A stretch of 64,000 bases of DNA from Cryptomeria japonica (GCF_030272615.1 NC_081407.1:96951897-97015896), one strand, 5' to 3'. Positions 1-11,278 are shown, counted from the first letter of the stretch. Program-made: numbers and translations. The notes: generated by a model from the letters alone, not told the origin.

Positions 1-1401
1 GTTCGTGGAGAGAGACAACCATATGTGTATTTTTATGCAGGTATCCTTACTCAGCATAAGCTGGGTAAGATGGAATATTGGTATTGGGTGCTTGATTCAT
101 TGGACAACATCACTTGGAGACCATATCTTGATTGTGAGCCATGGATGGATGATGCATAGACATTACCATGTATTATGCAGAGTAGATATCTCATTGGTCG
201 AACACCTTTTATTGTTGAGCGACAGTTGATTGGTCGGATTTTGAGATAGTTTGGTATCATCCAACCTATGCCTACTAGTGTGACGATATATGCTCGGCGT
301 TATAGAGATAGGCGTTATAGAGATAGATGAGATTGGGGACCATCGTTATCATTTGAGATTGCTCGTGCAGAGTTTGTTGCTACTCTAAGAGTGGCTTATG
401 ATATGAGATTACACATTCTTGATCCTGGGGTTACTGCAAAGTATGCTCAATATATACTAGCTCATCCATTTCCTCGCATTACTGATCCAGCAGATCCTCC
501 TCCTAGTTTAGGAGATGATGAGGATGACTCAAATGATCCAGTTTCTAGGAGACGCAGACGGAGACAAGAGCTTAAAGCTTCTCATGAGGCTGGGGGAGGT
601 GGAGATGATGGTGGGGATGGAGGAGGTGGTGGTAGGAGACCTGGACGGAGGGGAGGTCAATTGAGAGTCCATGGAGGACCATTTGGATCGGCTGGCAGGA
701 TTGAGAGACCACGTCCTATAGGTGGGAGAGATGTTGGACGGATTGTGAGAGAGCATGGCAGGACTGGTATGAGATCAATGAGAGGGTTGTCTTTGATAGG
801 AGGTAGGGTGACTGGACTGGATGGGGGTTGCGGGAGAGGCATTGATTTCAAACAAATTCAGCCAGATCCTTGAGTTATTACAGCGCATGGTGGAGATGAT
901 GAGGATCCTGAGGATCATGTTCCCCTAATTAGACGACGGGTTCGGAGAGTTACTCGGATTGAGATTCCAACAGTTGGACAGGTTGGTGGTGAGGGGATTG
1001 GGATTCATGCACCACAAAAGGATGTACCACAGCAGGTTGCACTAGTGCATGATATGCCAGATGTGGTTATACCAGAGCATGATGTGCCAGGGCAGAATAC
1101 TATTGATAGTCTAAGAGCACAGATTGATCAGCTTCGAGCATAGGTACAGACTCTTATTATTAAGTGGGATAGAGCTGTTAGGAGACATCATGATACTCAG
1201 GGTCTTCTAGATCATATTCAGCGGGTTGGATAAGGTACTCTCTCGGCGGATACTATTAGAGCACTAGTTTGGGCTGGGAAGGAGACTTCCCACTGGCGAC
1301 GACGATATGAGGAGGCAGTTGCAGAGAGCCAGAGAGTAGGTAGTTATCATACCACCATGTTGATGGATAGTAGCAGTGGTGGGGTCATGGGACCTCCTCA
1401 G
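1..1401 (+). pseudogene. Plant mobile domain (PMD) ORF, 5' part, decayed
   Basis: One reading frame (codons starting at 1, 4, 7...) stays protein-like across the whole segment, with in-frame stops near 157, 247, 328, 871, 1141 and 1231. The first 90 codons contain LDSLDNITWRPYL, followed by RTPFIVERQLIGRILR and then FGIIQPMP after a stop. This is the pattern of the plant mobile domain found in MAIN/MAIL-like proteins and in many plant transposons. After it come an arginine-rich stretch, a long Gly/Asp/Arg low-complexity region (about 550-830) and a tail with an alpha-helical look (RAQIDQLRA). Most stops can be read as CAG-to-TAG or CGA-to-TGA changes. The frame is cut at 1401 by a Copia element and resumes at 6423. 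It runs opposite to the Tat polyprotein ending at 8369, so it is probably that element's antisense extra ORF. The start lies left of the window. Confidence 0.7.
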
Positions 1402-1832
1402 TGTTGAAATGTGGTGACTGATTAGTAAAGTATTGTACACTCAGCACGTATCCTCACCGGAGTCTGGGGCTGGGCTGGGCCCCGGGCAGGGGTTCGGGGG
1501 CGGTAGCCCCTGAGAAAAAAAAAATTTGTCGTTTTTCATTGATGAAAACCGACATTGTAATAAAACCCTAAAAAGGCCGACTTTGTTTGTTGCCCTAAAA
1601 ATGCATGTTATAAGCGGCTGGGATGCTTAAGGCATGGTAAGGTTGATGTACTATTTTTGCTGGATAATAAGAAAGATTGGACGGTTGTGTATGGTGGACG
1701 TAACCCATTCTGGGTGAACCATGTTAAATCTCTGTGTTATCTGTGTCCTGTTTTATTTCTTTATCTTTCGTATTTAAATTTGCATATAATTGTTAGTTCA
1801 TATTTGCTTCGGATCTACTTGAAACCCTAACG
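1402..1832 (+). repeat. Copia-1 5' LTR (431 bp)
   Basis: It starts TGTTGAAATG and ends CCCTAACG; the 3' copy ends CCCTAACA, so the terminal base has mutated here. It contains a GC-rich patch (about 1465-1513) ending in a GGGGGCGGTAGCCCC hairpin followed by an A-run. The 3' LTR has this patch twice. Confidence 0.92.
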
Positions 1833-1834
1833 AT

Positions 1835-1850
1835 TGGTATCAGAGTGAGG
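1835..1850 (+). other. Copia-1 primer-binding site (initiator tRNA-Met)
   Basis: TGGTATCAGAGTGAGG lies two bases after the 5' LTR. The first 11 bases match the usual initiator-tRNA-Met complement of plant Copia elements. Confidence 0.85.
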
Positions 1851-1892
1851 TTTTCTATAAATTGGCAGGACTTTCAAATTTGAGTGGGAGCA

Positions 1893-2649
1893 ATGGAGGA
1901 TTCCAAATTCAAGGTCGAAAAGTTTAACGGCCAGAATTATCAATTATGGAAAATGTAGATAGAGGATTACCTATATCAAAAGATTTGTGGCGGCCATTGG
2001 AAGGAAAGGCAAAGAAACCAACCACAATATCAAATGAAGAGTGGGACATTTTAGATAGAAAGGCACTGGGATCCATTCGATTGTGCCTTGCATCGTCTTT
2101 AGCATTCAATATAACAGAAGCAAAAATGACTGTAGATTTGATGGCAACATTGGCTAAGTTGTATGAGAAACCCTCGGCTTCGAATAAGGTATTTCTTATG
2201 AAGTGTTTGATTAATTTGAAAATGAGTGAGGGAGGATCTGTAGCGGAGCACTTAAATGAATTTAATACAATTACCAGTCAATTGTCTTCAGTGAAAATTA
2301 CCTTTGCAGAAGAGGTTAGGGCTCTTTTGATTTTATGTTCTTTGCCAGAAAGCTGGAATAGCTTGGTTATGGCTGTAAGTAACTCTGTCTCTGGTAAAAA
2401 TACTTTGGTATTTGATGATATTGTTGGTGTTATCCTAAGCGAGGAAATGTGAAGGAAAAGCACAGGTGAGACTCCAACATCATCGGGTAGTGTTTTGAAT
2501 GTGGAGAATAGAGGAAGATCAAAGGAAAGAGGAAAAGGCCCTAGGAATGAGAAGTCACGAGGGAAGTCAAAGAAAGGACACTCTCAATCTAGAGGAAAGA
2601 AAGATTGCTGGTACTGCGGAAAGCCTGGTCATCTAAAGAAAGATCGTTG
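1893..2649 (+). pseudogene. Copia-1 Gag, broken
   Basis: The frame opens at ATG 1893 with MEDSKFKVEKFNGQNYQLW, the usual start of Tork-type Gag. It meets a TAG at 1956-1958 and then needs a shift of one base near 1978 to enter the long frame running from about 1977 (ISKDLWRPLEGKAKKP). The UBN2-type Gag core follows (LMATLAKLYEKP ... LNEFNTITSQLSSV ... LILCSLPESW). A TGA at 2450-2452 interrupts it, then comes a basic linker and a zinc knuckle, CWYCGKPGHLKKDR, at about 2605-2648. The fourth ligand of the CX2CX4HX4C knuckle is Arg instead of Cys, a single T-to-C change. The frame continues in phase into protease. Confidence 0.85.
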
Positions 2650-5600
2650 GTCTTAGAAAAACAAAGAAGGAGACAAAAATGAAAATGACAATAAGGAAGC
2701 TAATATTGCAAGTAATACTTTACAAGATGCTTTAATCTTATGTTTGGATAATGTTAATGATTCCTAGGTAATAGATTCTGGGGCTTCATTTCATGCTACA
2801 CCCCATAGAAAATATTTTCTAGATTATGTTCAAGGTGATTTTGGACAGGTATATTTGGGTGATGATGAGCCCTGTCAAATTGTTGGAAAAGGAAAGATAA
2901 AGATCAAGTTGCAGAATGGTAATAACAGGTTTCTGCAGGAGGTAAGACATGTTCCTAATTTAAGAAGAAATTTAATTTCTGCAGGGCAACTAGGTAGTGA
3001 AGGTTGCATAGTTACCTTCTCAGACAATATGTGGAAGGTCACTAAAGAATCATTAGTAGTAGCTAAAGGTGCGAAGGTAGGCACATTATATCTGTGTACT
3101 GGTAACACTTACTCTACCTTAGCTGCTACAGATAAAGTTACTGCAGGGACAACAACAATAAATGTTGCAAGAACAGATTCAATAATGTGGCACCATAGGC
3201 TTGGGCACATGAGTGAGAAAGGGATGAAAATCCTTCACTCCAAAAATCTATTGTCAGGACTAAAGAAGATTGATTTAGAGTTCTGTGAAAACTGTGTTTA
3301 TGGTAAACAGAAAAGAGTCAAATTTCTCAAGGTTGGGAAAGAGAAGAAGAGTGAGAAGTTAGAGCTTGTACATTCAGATGTATGGGGACCGGATCAGGTA
3401 TCATCTATTGGTGGCTCTTGTTATTATGTTATTTTTATTGATGACTCAACCAGAAAAACATGGGTATATTTCCTAAAACAAAAATCAGATGTTTTTGAAA
3501 CTTTTAAGAAATGGAAAGCTTTGGTTGAGAATGAGACAGGAAAAAAGTTGAAGTGTCTCAGATCGAATAATGGAGGTGAATATTGTAGCAAAGCATTTGA
3601 AGATTACTGTTCCTTAAATGGGATTCGAAAGCAGAAGATAGTTCCAGGAACTCCACAGGAAAATGGTGTGTCAGAGAGAATGAATAGGACCATCATGGAA
3701 CGTGCGAGGAGCATGAGATTGCATGCTGGATTGCCCTTACATTTTTGGGTAGATGCTGTAGATACTACTGTCTATTTGATAAATAGAGGACCTTCAACCC
3801 CTTTGGATGGTGGTATTCCAGAGGAGGCATGGACTGGTAAAAAGGTAGATTATTCTTTTCTAAAAACTTTTGGTTGTGAAGCTTTTGTCCATGTTGATAA
3901 AGAAAACAGAACCAAGCTTGATGCTAAATCTCAGAAATGTACCTTCATTGGATATGGGATAGATGAATATGGCTATCGGTTATGGGATTTTGAAAATAAG
4001 AAAATAATTAGAAGTAGAGATGTTATATTCAATGAGAAGGTTATGTATAAAGAACAGATGTAGGAAAAGAAGCATGAACGGGACAAACAAGAATATGTGG
4101 TGTTGGATGAGATTCCTGAAAATGAAATGCCATAGGTACCTGATGCTCAGCAACAACAGATTGTCCCACAAACTCCTGCAAGTGTTAGACGTTCTACGAG
4201 GACAAGTAGACCCCTTGAAAGATTTTCTCCTTCTTTGTATTCTATTTTATTAACGGATTCTGGTGAACCAGAAGAATATGAAGAAGCAATGCAGGTGGAT
4301 GCCAAACAACAGTGGCAGCTAGGCATGAAAGAGGAGATGGACTCCTTGATGAAAAATAAGACTTGGGACTTAGTCCCTTTACCTACAGAAAAAAGAGCCT
4401 TGCCTAACAAATGGGTTTATCGGCTGAAGGAGGAGGAAGGAGGTCAGAAAAGATATAAGGCCAGACTTGTGGTAAAAGGTTTTGCACAGAAAAAGGGTAT
4501 AGATTATGATGAAATATTTTCTCCAGTTGTAAAAATGACTTCAATTAGAATTGTACTTAGTCTTGTGGCTGCAGATGATTTACATCTTGAACAATTAGAT
4601 GTCAAAACAGCTTTTCTCCACGGAGATTTGGAGGAGGAAATTTACATGTTGCAACCACAGGGATATGAGGTCAAAGGTAAGGAGAACTTAGTGTGCAAGT
4701 TGAAGAAAAGTCTGTATGGCCTAAAGCAAGCACCCCGACAATGGTATTTAAAATTTGATAGTTTCATGGCTGAACACGGTTATCATAGATGTCATTCTGA
4801 TCATTGTGTATATTTTAAGAGATTTGATAATGGCAGTTATATTATCCTATTGCTTTATGTTGATGACATGCTTGTTGTTGGGTCTAACATGCAACATATA
4901 AATGATCTTAAACAGAAATTAGCCAGGTCATTTGCTATGAAGGATTTGGGTGCAGTTAAGCAAATTCTTGATATGAGGATTACACGGGACAGGAAAAATA
5001 GAACCTTGAATTTGTCTCAAAGTGAGTATATAAAGAAGGTGTTGAAAAGATTTAACATGCAGGATGCAAAAGCAGTTAGTACACCTTTGGCTAGTCATTT
5101 CAAATTGACTAAGGAGATGTGCCCAAAGGCACAGGAAGAGGTCAATAAAATGTCTAACATCCCATATTCATTAGCTGTTGGCAGTCTAATGTATGCAATG
5201 GTATGCACAAGGCCAGATATTGCACATGCAGTGGGAGTTGTGAGCAGGTTTATGAGTAATTCGGGTATGGAACATTGGAATGTTGTGAAATGGATTCTTC
5301 AGTATTTGAAAGGAACTACTACGAAGGCATTATGTTTCAAAGGATCTAATGCTACTCTATGTGGATTTGTTGACTCTGATCTGGCGAGTGATATTGATTC
5401 ACGAAGGAGTACTACAGGGTATGTTTTTACTATAGGGGGAACTGCAGTCAGTTGGATTTCTAGGCTGCAAAAGGTTGTTGCACTTTCAACCACTGAAGTT
5501 GAGTATGTTGCTGCTACAGAAGCCAGCAAAGAGATGATTTGGTTGCAATGTTTTCTGAAGAAATTGGGTCAGACACAAGAGGATAGCCCATTGTATACTG

Positions 5601-5818
5601 ATAGCCAGAGTGTCATTCATCTTGCGAAGAACTCTACTTTTCATTCAAGGACAAAGCACATTCAGCTCAGGTACCACTTCATCCGGACTATTTTGGAGGA
5701 GGGTCAGTTACGGCTTGAGAAGATTCACACAAGTGAGAATCCTGCCGATATGTTCACAAAGGCAGTTCCACAGGAGAAGCTGATTTCTTCATCAGTTTCT
5801 GTTGGTCTTCTTGATTGA
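2650..5818 (+). pseudogene. Copia-1 Pol: PR-INT-RT-RH, broken by stops
   Basis: This is one continuous phase with Gag. Stops lie at 2654, 2765 (just before the protease VIDSGASFHATP), 4061 and 4133. Protease covers about 2768-2960. The integrase zinc region (HHRLGH ... CENCVYGKQ) lies at 3187-3312, and the core runs to about 3950 with catalytic Asp in HSDVWGP and Glu in ENGVSER. The middle catalytic Asp is lost: the motif reads LRSNNGGEY. RT starts near 4330 (WDLVPLPTEKRALPNKWVYR) and has YVDDM at 4855-4869. RNase H covers about 5360-5815 and ends LEKIHTSENPADMFTKAV. The segment from 4235 to 5818 (RT plus RH) is uninterrupted. The element cannot be autonomous because integrase lacks a catalytic residue and the polyprotein is cut several times. 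Confidence 0.92.
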
Positions 5819-5954
5819 TAATTGTGGAATTTATACCAGTTAAGTCCTAGTGCTTTATCCAGTGGATGTTGCATGTACAGTGGTGTCATGTAGTATCAGT
5901 CTCCAAGTGGGAGATTGTTCGGTGTGGAGCCTGATCAGTCTCCAAGTGGGAGAT

Positions 5955-6417
5955 TGTTGAAATGTGGCGACTGATCAGTAAAGTACTGTACACTCAGCAC
6001 GTATCCTCACCGGGGTCCGGGGCCGGGCTGGGCCCCGGGCAGGGGTTCGAGGGCGACAGCCCCTGAGAAAAGCGGGGGTTCGGGGGCGGCAGCCCCCGAG
6101 AAAAAAAAAATTGCCATTTTTCATTGATGAAAACCGACATTGTAATAAAACCCTAAAAAGGCCAACTTTGTTTGTTTCCCTAAAAACGCATGTTATAAGT
6201 GGCTAGGATGCTTAAGGCATGGTAAGGTTGATGTACTATTTTTGTTGGATAATAAGAAAGATTGGACGGCTGTGTATGGTGGACGTAACCCATTCTGGGT
6301 GAACCACGTTAAATCTCTGTGTTATCTGTGTCTTGTTTTATTTCTTTATCTTTTGTATTTAAATCTGCATATAATTGTTAGTTCATATTTGCTTTGGATC
6401 TGCTTGAAACCCTAACA
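5955..6417 (+). repeat. Copia-1 3' LTR (463 bp)
   Basis: It starts TGTTGAAATG and ends CCCTAACA. It is 32 bp longer than the 5' copy because a GC-rich unit (GGGGTTCG...CAGCCCC...GAGAAAA) is present twice at about 6042-6104. Otherwise it differs from the 5' LTR by scattered transitions. Confidence 0.92.
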
Positions 6418-6422
6418 CTCAG

Positions 6423-6521
6423 AGGAGTGGGGAGCATGGGAGACAGGCATCTGGAGGATCTTCTCGCCCATAGCCACAGAGACGGATAGAGTCAGGTGGT
6501 AGTGGTACAGGACAGCCTTGA
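6423..6521 (+). pseudogene. PMD ORF, 3' end
   Basis: When Copia-1 and one CTCAG are removed, codon 1399-1401 is followed by 6423 and the frame continues as RSGEHGRQASGGSSRP, with one stop, to a final TGA at 6519-6521. The Gly/Ser-rich tail matches the low-complexity C-terminus of the 5' part. No promoter or intron signals are visible. Confidence 0.6.
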
Positions 6522-7307
6522 CTTGATTTGCATCAGATGAGGCATTTGTATTGTTTATCCGATATCATTGTATACTTGGACTTTTTATTATGTTATGATG
6601 ATATATAAGCAGACATGGATTCTATATGATGATGATTATGTATATGCATGTTACTCTATTTGATGATGATGCTTTATGCTTTGATGATCTATATGCTTTG
6701 ATTATATGGATGCAGTGATTATATGTTTTTGTTTTGATTTTCGATGATCTTGGATGCAAATGAAAATGATTTCTATCTTAAATGATGCAAATGTATTGAT
6801 CTATATGGAATGCAAATGAATGATTGATTTGCTTTTGATTTATGATGATGTAAATGCAAATGATCTATATAAAATATTTTTGAGTTTTTATGTAATGTTT
6901 ATGATGATTATGAATCTAAGTGCAAAGATGCAACTAAATGATCGTTATAAAAATGATAATGCAAATAACAATGATGATACACTACATGATAAATGAAATG
7001 CATGCTATTAAATGCTAAATAATGCAATCATAAAATGCAACTAAAATGGAATGAATGATGATTAAAATGCACCTATAATGATTAAATGCAAATTGTTTTT
7101 GTTTGTCCAAGTATACTCAATCTTTATTTATGACCATTGATTTGTTTAATGAAATGATATGCTTATAATGCAACTAACAAATGAATGCTTATAATGCAGA
7201 CGAATAATGAGCTAATGAAATGATCTAACTAAAAATTGTGCTGCCATTCTTCATATGATATCTTGTAAGAGTGCTTGATTTCATCATTGAGCTTTAAAAT
7301 GTTGTAA
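6522..7307. other. Non-coding, ATGATG/AAATGCAA-rich tract
   Basis: This is AT-rich sequence built from short overlapping words such as GATGAT, ATGCAAATGA and TATATG, most dense at 6600-7230. No coding frame was seen. It lies downstream of the PMD frame and downstream of Tat pol on the other strand, that is, in the inferred pol-to-3' LTR spacer of the Tat element. Confidence 0.5.
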
Positions 7308-7502
7308 GAAAATACAAGCAACTTGACATAATGATTCAAGATGACCTGAGTATTTCTTACATGGATTTTGATATAGCAAGTTAATACAAGCAGCTTGATA
7401 TAATGGATCCAGTTGACCTGAGTATTTCTTACATGGATTTTGATATAGTTAATACAAGCAGCTTGATATAATGGATCAAGTTGACATGAGTATTGCTTGC
7501 AG
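7308..7502. repeat. Three-copy tandem repeat, about 67-72 bp
   Basis: Three successive copies begin AATACAAGCA(A/G)CTTGA and continue with GACCTGAGTATTTCTTACATGGATTTTGATATAG split over the unit. They start near 7310, 7383 and 7450; the last is truncated at about 7502. An unbroken minus-strand frame crosses the array but looks like a by-product. Confidence 0.85.
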
Positions 7503-8368
7503 AACAGACAAGGATTATCTCCTTTCATGCATGACTTGGAACGTCCTCCTTGATCTTTTGTTGATCATATCCTGAGACAAGTTCATACCGTAGTAAGAGA
7601 TAAACCACAGACAGCAATCAAAGAAAATAATCATGCCCCATCATAGCTTCTCTAGTCATGGACATCCTTGAGTTGCATAGAGTACATGATTAGCAATAAA
7701 ATCAAGATATAAACATTGAACCTTGTATGCCATTCACATGTTCTAATGGTCATTAACTGATATAATCATCTTAATGAATGATCTTTGATAATCCTTTATA
7801 GCTTGCTGATTGATTCTTCATTTTCTAAGTTTGATGATTTAGTTGTTATGAAATGCCTTGATTTTTATTACTTTGTTGCTTGTTATCTGTTTCAAAATCC
7901 TATGCGTTTTTGGTTTTTCTAAGTTTTTCGAATGTTTTGGATTTTTCAAAGGTTCAAAAGATCACCTTAGCAAAAGGAATTTGGATTTTGTCCCCAATGG
8001 AAACAAAAATTATTATGGATATATGAATTGATCAACATCCAAACCATGGCGGGATACAAATGCAAATTGATCGATGCTGATAAAATCTAAGATAGTGACT
8101 ATGACAAGTATGTCAAAGATTGGTTAACTATTGGTAAGCTGCATATTTCTTGCTAAATGGTTCAGAGCAATGGATGCGAAAGATGTTTTGGATAAGCTAG
8201 TGATAGATAGAAATGATAGATGTGATAGGATGGAGTGGATAGGTGCGCAAAGCGATTTCATAGATGGAAGAACTCACTTTTTAGATAGCGCTTATTTACC
8301 AGGTTTTCACCATCTAAATTTATTGCATTTTTTGTTTTTTATTGATTTTTTTTTCAAGACTTTATATC
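7503..8368. other. Non-coding spacer 3' of Tat pol
   Basis: No supported gene. It contains T-rich runs (8326-8356) that would be purine tracts on the Tat coding strand, but no LTR start could be fixed beside them. Confidence 0.4.
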
Positions 8369-9485
8369 TCAAGCATAGAATTTCTTGAGATGGATAGAAT
8401 TGATAGGTTCATCAAACCAATCACCTTCAGAAGTAGACAACTTGTATGCTCTTGATCCATATGTTGCTACTATGACAAAGGGTCCTAGCCAATTTGGTTC
8501 GAATTTTCCCTTCTTTTCTCGGTCTTGCTGATTTCTTGGATTCTCCCTTAGAACTATATCTCCAATCTGGAAAATACACGTCTTGAATATATGGTTATAG
8601 CTTCTTGCCATTCTTTGTTGGTATACTTTCAAATGTTTTGTTGCATTTTGGCGACGTTCCTAAATCAGTTCTAATTCTTGAAGTCGAGAAACTCGTTGTT
8701 CTTCTTCTGGTATAAGACCGTGCAAGGATACACGTAGAGAAGGTATCTCTACTTCTATAGGTAATATAGCTTCTGATCCATAGACCAAACAATATGGAGT
8801 TGCCCCTATTGGAGTGCGGATGCTAGTTCGGTATGCCCAAAGAGAGGGATTTAGCTGAATGTGCCAGTCTTTTCCAGCTTCATTTACTGTTTTCTTCAAG
8901 ATTTTTAAGATAGTTTTGTTTGATGCCTCAGATTGACCATTTCCCTATGGATAATATGAAGTAGAGAACCTATGTTGGATATGAAACTGTTAACATACTT
9001 CTTTCACATCTTGATTTTTGAATGGTCTTCCATTATCAGTGATAATGGTCATAGGAACACCATAGCGACAGATTATATAATTCAAGATGAATGATGATAT
9101 TTGTTTTCTTGTCACTGTTGTTAAAGGAACTGCTTCAATCCACTTAGTAAAATATTCAGTAGCAATCAGAATGAACTTATGTCCATTAGAAGATGAAGGA
9201 TTAATCTTTCCTACCAAATCAAGGCCCCATTGTGAAAATGGCCATGATCCTATCATAGGATATAACTCTTGTGTTTGTGCATGGATTAGATTTCCATGGA
9301 TCTGACACTGTTTACATTTTCTAGCATAGGTGAATGAATCTCTTTCCATAGTAGGCCAAAAGTAACCCATACGGATAAGTTTCTTAGCCAAAGTTTAACC
9401 ACTTGAGTGTGTACCGCAAATACCCACATGAATGTCATTAAGAACTTTCTCAAATTCATCTTTTTCAAGACATCTCAACAATGTA
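8369..9485 (-). pseudogene. Tat integrase and C-terminal tail, broken
   Basis: The single minus frame reads through THSSG, TLAKKLIRMGYFWPTMERD, and the zinc half CKQCQ (HHCC domain). The core follows with Asp in WGLDLVGKI, Asp in IITDNGRPF and Glu in [10 protein letters not shown], so the D-D-E triad is present. The tail contains [18 protein letters not shown] and ends GPFVIVATYGSRAYKL ... HLKKFYA at 8369. No chromodomain is visible. In-frame stops lie near 9394, 8990, 8948 and 8660. Upstream the frame is cut by Copia-2 at 9491 and resumes at 16965, in phase after removal of 7,474 bp. Confidence 0.9.
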
Positions 9486-9490
9486 CCATC

Positions 9491-11036
9491 TGATAACTCA
9501 ATGATGAACCAATAGTACCAAACCGGTATCAAGAGGGGGGGTGAATCAATACTAACAAAAATACAGTCCAAAACCGGCTGGACAGCAAATACTTCAAATG
9601 ACTAAAAGAAGTGATATTAGCTGAAACCGAGTGCAATCGATAAGACCCAAAACTGCTAAAATAATCATATACCGGTCACTCACTAAGCTTTCCTCTTAGC
9701 TCAATACTACAATACCATTACACCCTCATGCATGAACAGTTAAACTATTATCTGATCTTCACAACAGTTGGTTTAGCATGTTTTATAGACAGGCATAAAA
9801 CACAGAACCATCATGTGTTCAACAAGTAATAACAAAGCATCACAAGACAGAAGCATCACACATGACACACATATTTTTTCACGTGGAAACCCAACTGGGA
9901 AAAACCACGGTGGGGATGAATACCCACAAGCTTCTTTTTGAACTCTTTAGAAGTTCGCTTTGTTAGGAGCCTTGTCCGGTTAAGGACATTACAATAGGTT
10001 CTGCTAGGAACCGATCCTGTTAGGGATCACTCGGTTAAGGGATGGCTACAATACCTGGTTAAGGGTTAAACCCAGTTAGGGTTACCTTGTTAGAGGATTT
10101 CAAGAACTCAATAGCTAAAGGATCTCCAGAGCTCTATAGCTTCCCAGAACTCATTAACTTTGAGTTACCCAGTTAAGGGATTTGAATTAAGCTGGTTAAA
10201 GCTACCCCGTTAAGGGATTTCACAACTATTTAAGTGGTTAGAGATCAATAGCAATTACAATGATTTGGTAACAACACTCAATGCTAATGCAGATCCGTTT
10301 TGGCTCCTCTTCACCTTCTGCACATTCACTTTGCAGGTATCTCTTCTCTCCTTTGGTCTGGCAAGAATCACGTATCACTTCCCTAGGATACACACACACA
10401 ACTTTTGCCAACAAACTTAGAGAGAAACACAACATCCACCTTATAGGAAACATACAGGTCGGTAGCAAAAACCCTAAACCCTAAACCTGTTAGGTTAAAC
10501 AATTCAAGCAGTTCGATCCTGACCGTTGAATCATACTGCATTAAATGCAACAATCTTGAATCGATCTCAAGAAATTCTCCATCATCCATTATCCACCGAT
10601 TTCATGGCGGCTAATAACCCATCACGCATTATCATCGTTTGACAGACTTCGCTTATTCCCGAGGTAGATAGGAATAGTTTTCTTCATGCAAGATCCTTCA
10701 CATGCACAAGGCTTACGTGGCAACACAATCTGTTCTATGTTATACTACTGACTCATCACATAGAGAGCACCGATTGAGTCACACAAGCTTGAGGTACTCC
10801 AACCAAAAATCTTGAAGTGGAAGCTACCTACCAACCGGTAGTCATACAATGCTTCCATGTGTCGGTTCCCATAACTGCATGTTGATTCACCTTGAGCAAA
10901 TATACCACTTCACTTTGACATATATATATATCGGTTCACACATATGTCAGTTCTCTCTTCTCACATATCACATATTGATATCAATGACAACATACAATAT
11001 CATTATGTCCTTATACCGGTTCACATAATGCCAACA
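9491..11036 (-). repeat. Copia-2 3' LTR (1546 bp)
   Basis: It starts TGATAACTCAATG and ends ATGCCAACA on the plus strand. It contains many degenerate GGTTAAGGGAT words (about 10010-10230), a telomere-like CCCTAAACCCTAAACC at about 10469-10485 and the tract CACACACAACTTTTGCC. Compared with the other LTR it keeps about 26 bp between two GGTTAAGGG words that the 15440-16959 copy has lost. Confidence 0.93.
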
Positions 11037-11278
11037 ATCTCCCCCTTTGGCATTGATGGCAATATACAAAGATATCTCTCTGCTTCACATCTTCTCCCCC
11101 ATTTGCTACAGATATCTCTTCCGCTTCACTCCTTCTCCCCCTTTGACAACAATGCCAAAGTGGAGGCACAAGCATCCCTATTCCATTATGCTTCTCCCCC
11201 TGAGGAGTAGCATCCATCAACACATCAATCAACAAAAATTTGACTTTACAATACCTGACTGATGTGGAACAAATACTT
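11037..11278 (-). other. Copia-2 region with four polypurine-tract-like runs
   Basis: Four pyrimidine runs on the plus strand, each containing CTCCCCC and extended by TTT in two cases, occur near 11038, 11093, 11134 and 11192. On the coding strand each reads as a GGGGGAG purine tract. The first abuts the LTR and is the likely primer for plus-strand synthesis. Multiple PPTs before the 3' LTR are a known trait of Sireviruses. Confidence 0.7.

Larger units (their letters stand above)
1402..6417 (+). mobile_element. Copia-1: Tork/TNT1-like LTR retrotransposon
   Basis: This is a complete but decayed Ty1/Copia element with LTRs at 1402-1832 and 5955-6417, both beginning TGTTGAAATG. It is flanked by the 5-bp target duplication CTCAG at 1397-1401 and 6418-6422. 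A primer-binding site follows the 5' LTR, and a purine-rich tract (CCAAGTGGGAGAT) sits next to the 3' LTR. Internal order is gag, zinc knuckle, protease, integrase, reverse transcriptase, RNase H, which is Copia order. The RT/RH sequence resembles tobacco TNT1 (Tork lineage). It inserted into the plant mobile domain frame, which continues in phase on the other side once one TSD copy is removed. Confidence 0.93.

Noticed and set aside
6522-8368. 3' LTR of the Tat element
   Set aside because: No convincing match to 28976-29700 could be read; weak similarity near 7250-7300 was not enough.
10469-10495. Telomere or interstitial telomeric repeat
   Set aside because: Only two to three units are present, and the same motif is in both LTRs, so it is part of the Copia-2 LTR.
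11037-11278. env-like ORF of a Sirevirus
   Set aside because: Only 240 bp separate the RNase H stop from the LTR, and they hold polypurine tracts, leaving no room for an env-like gene.
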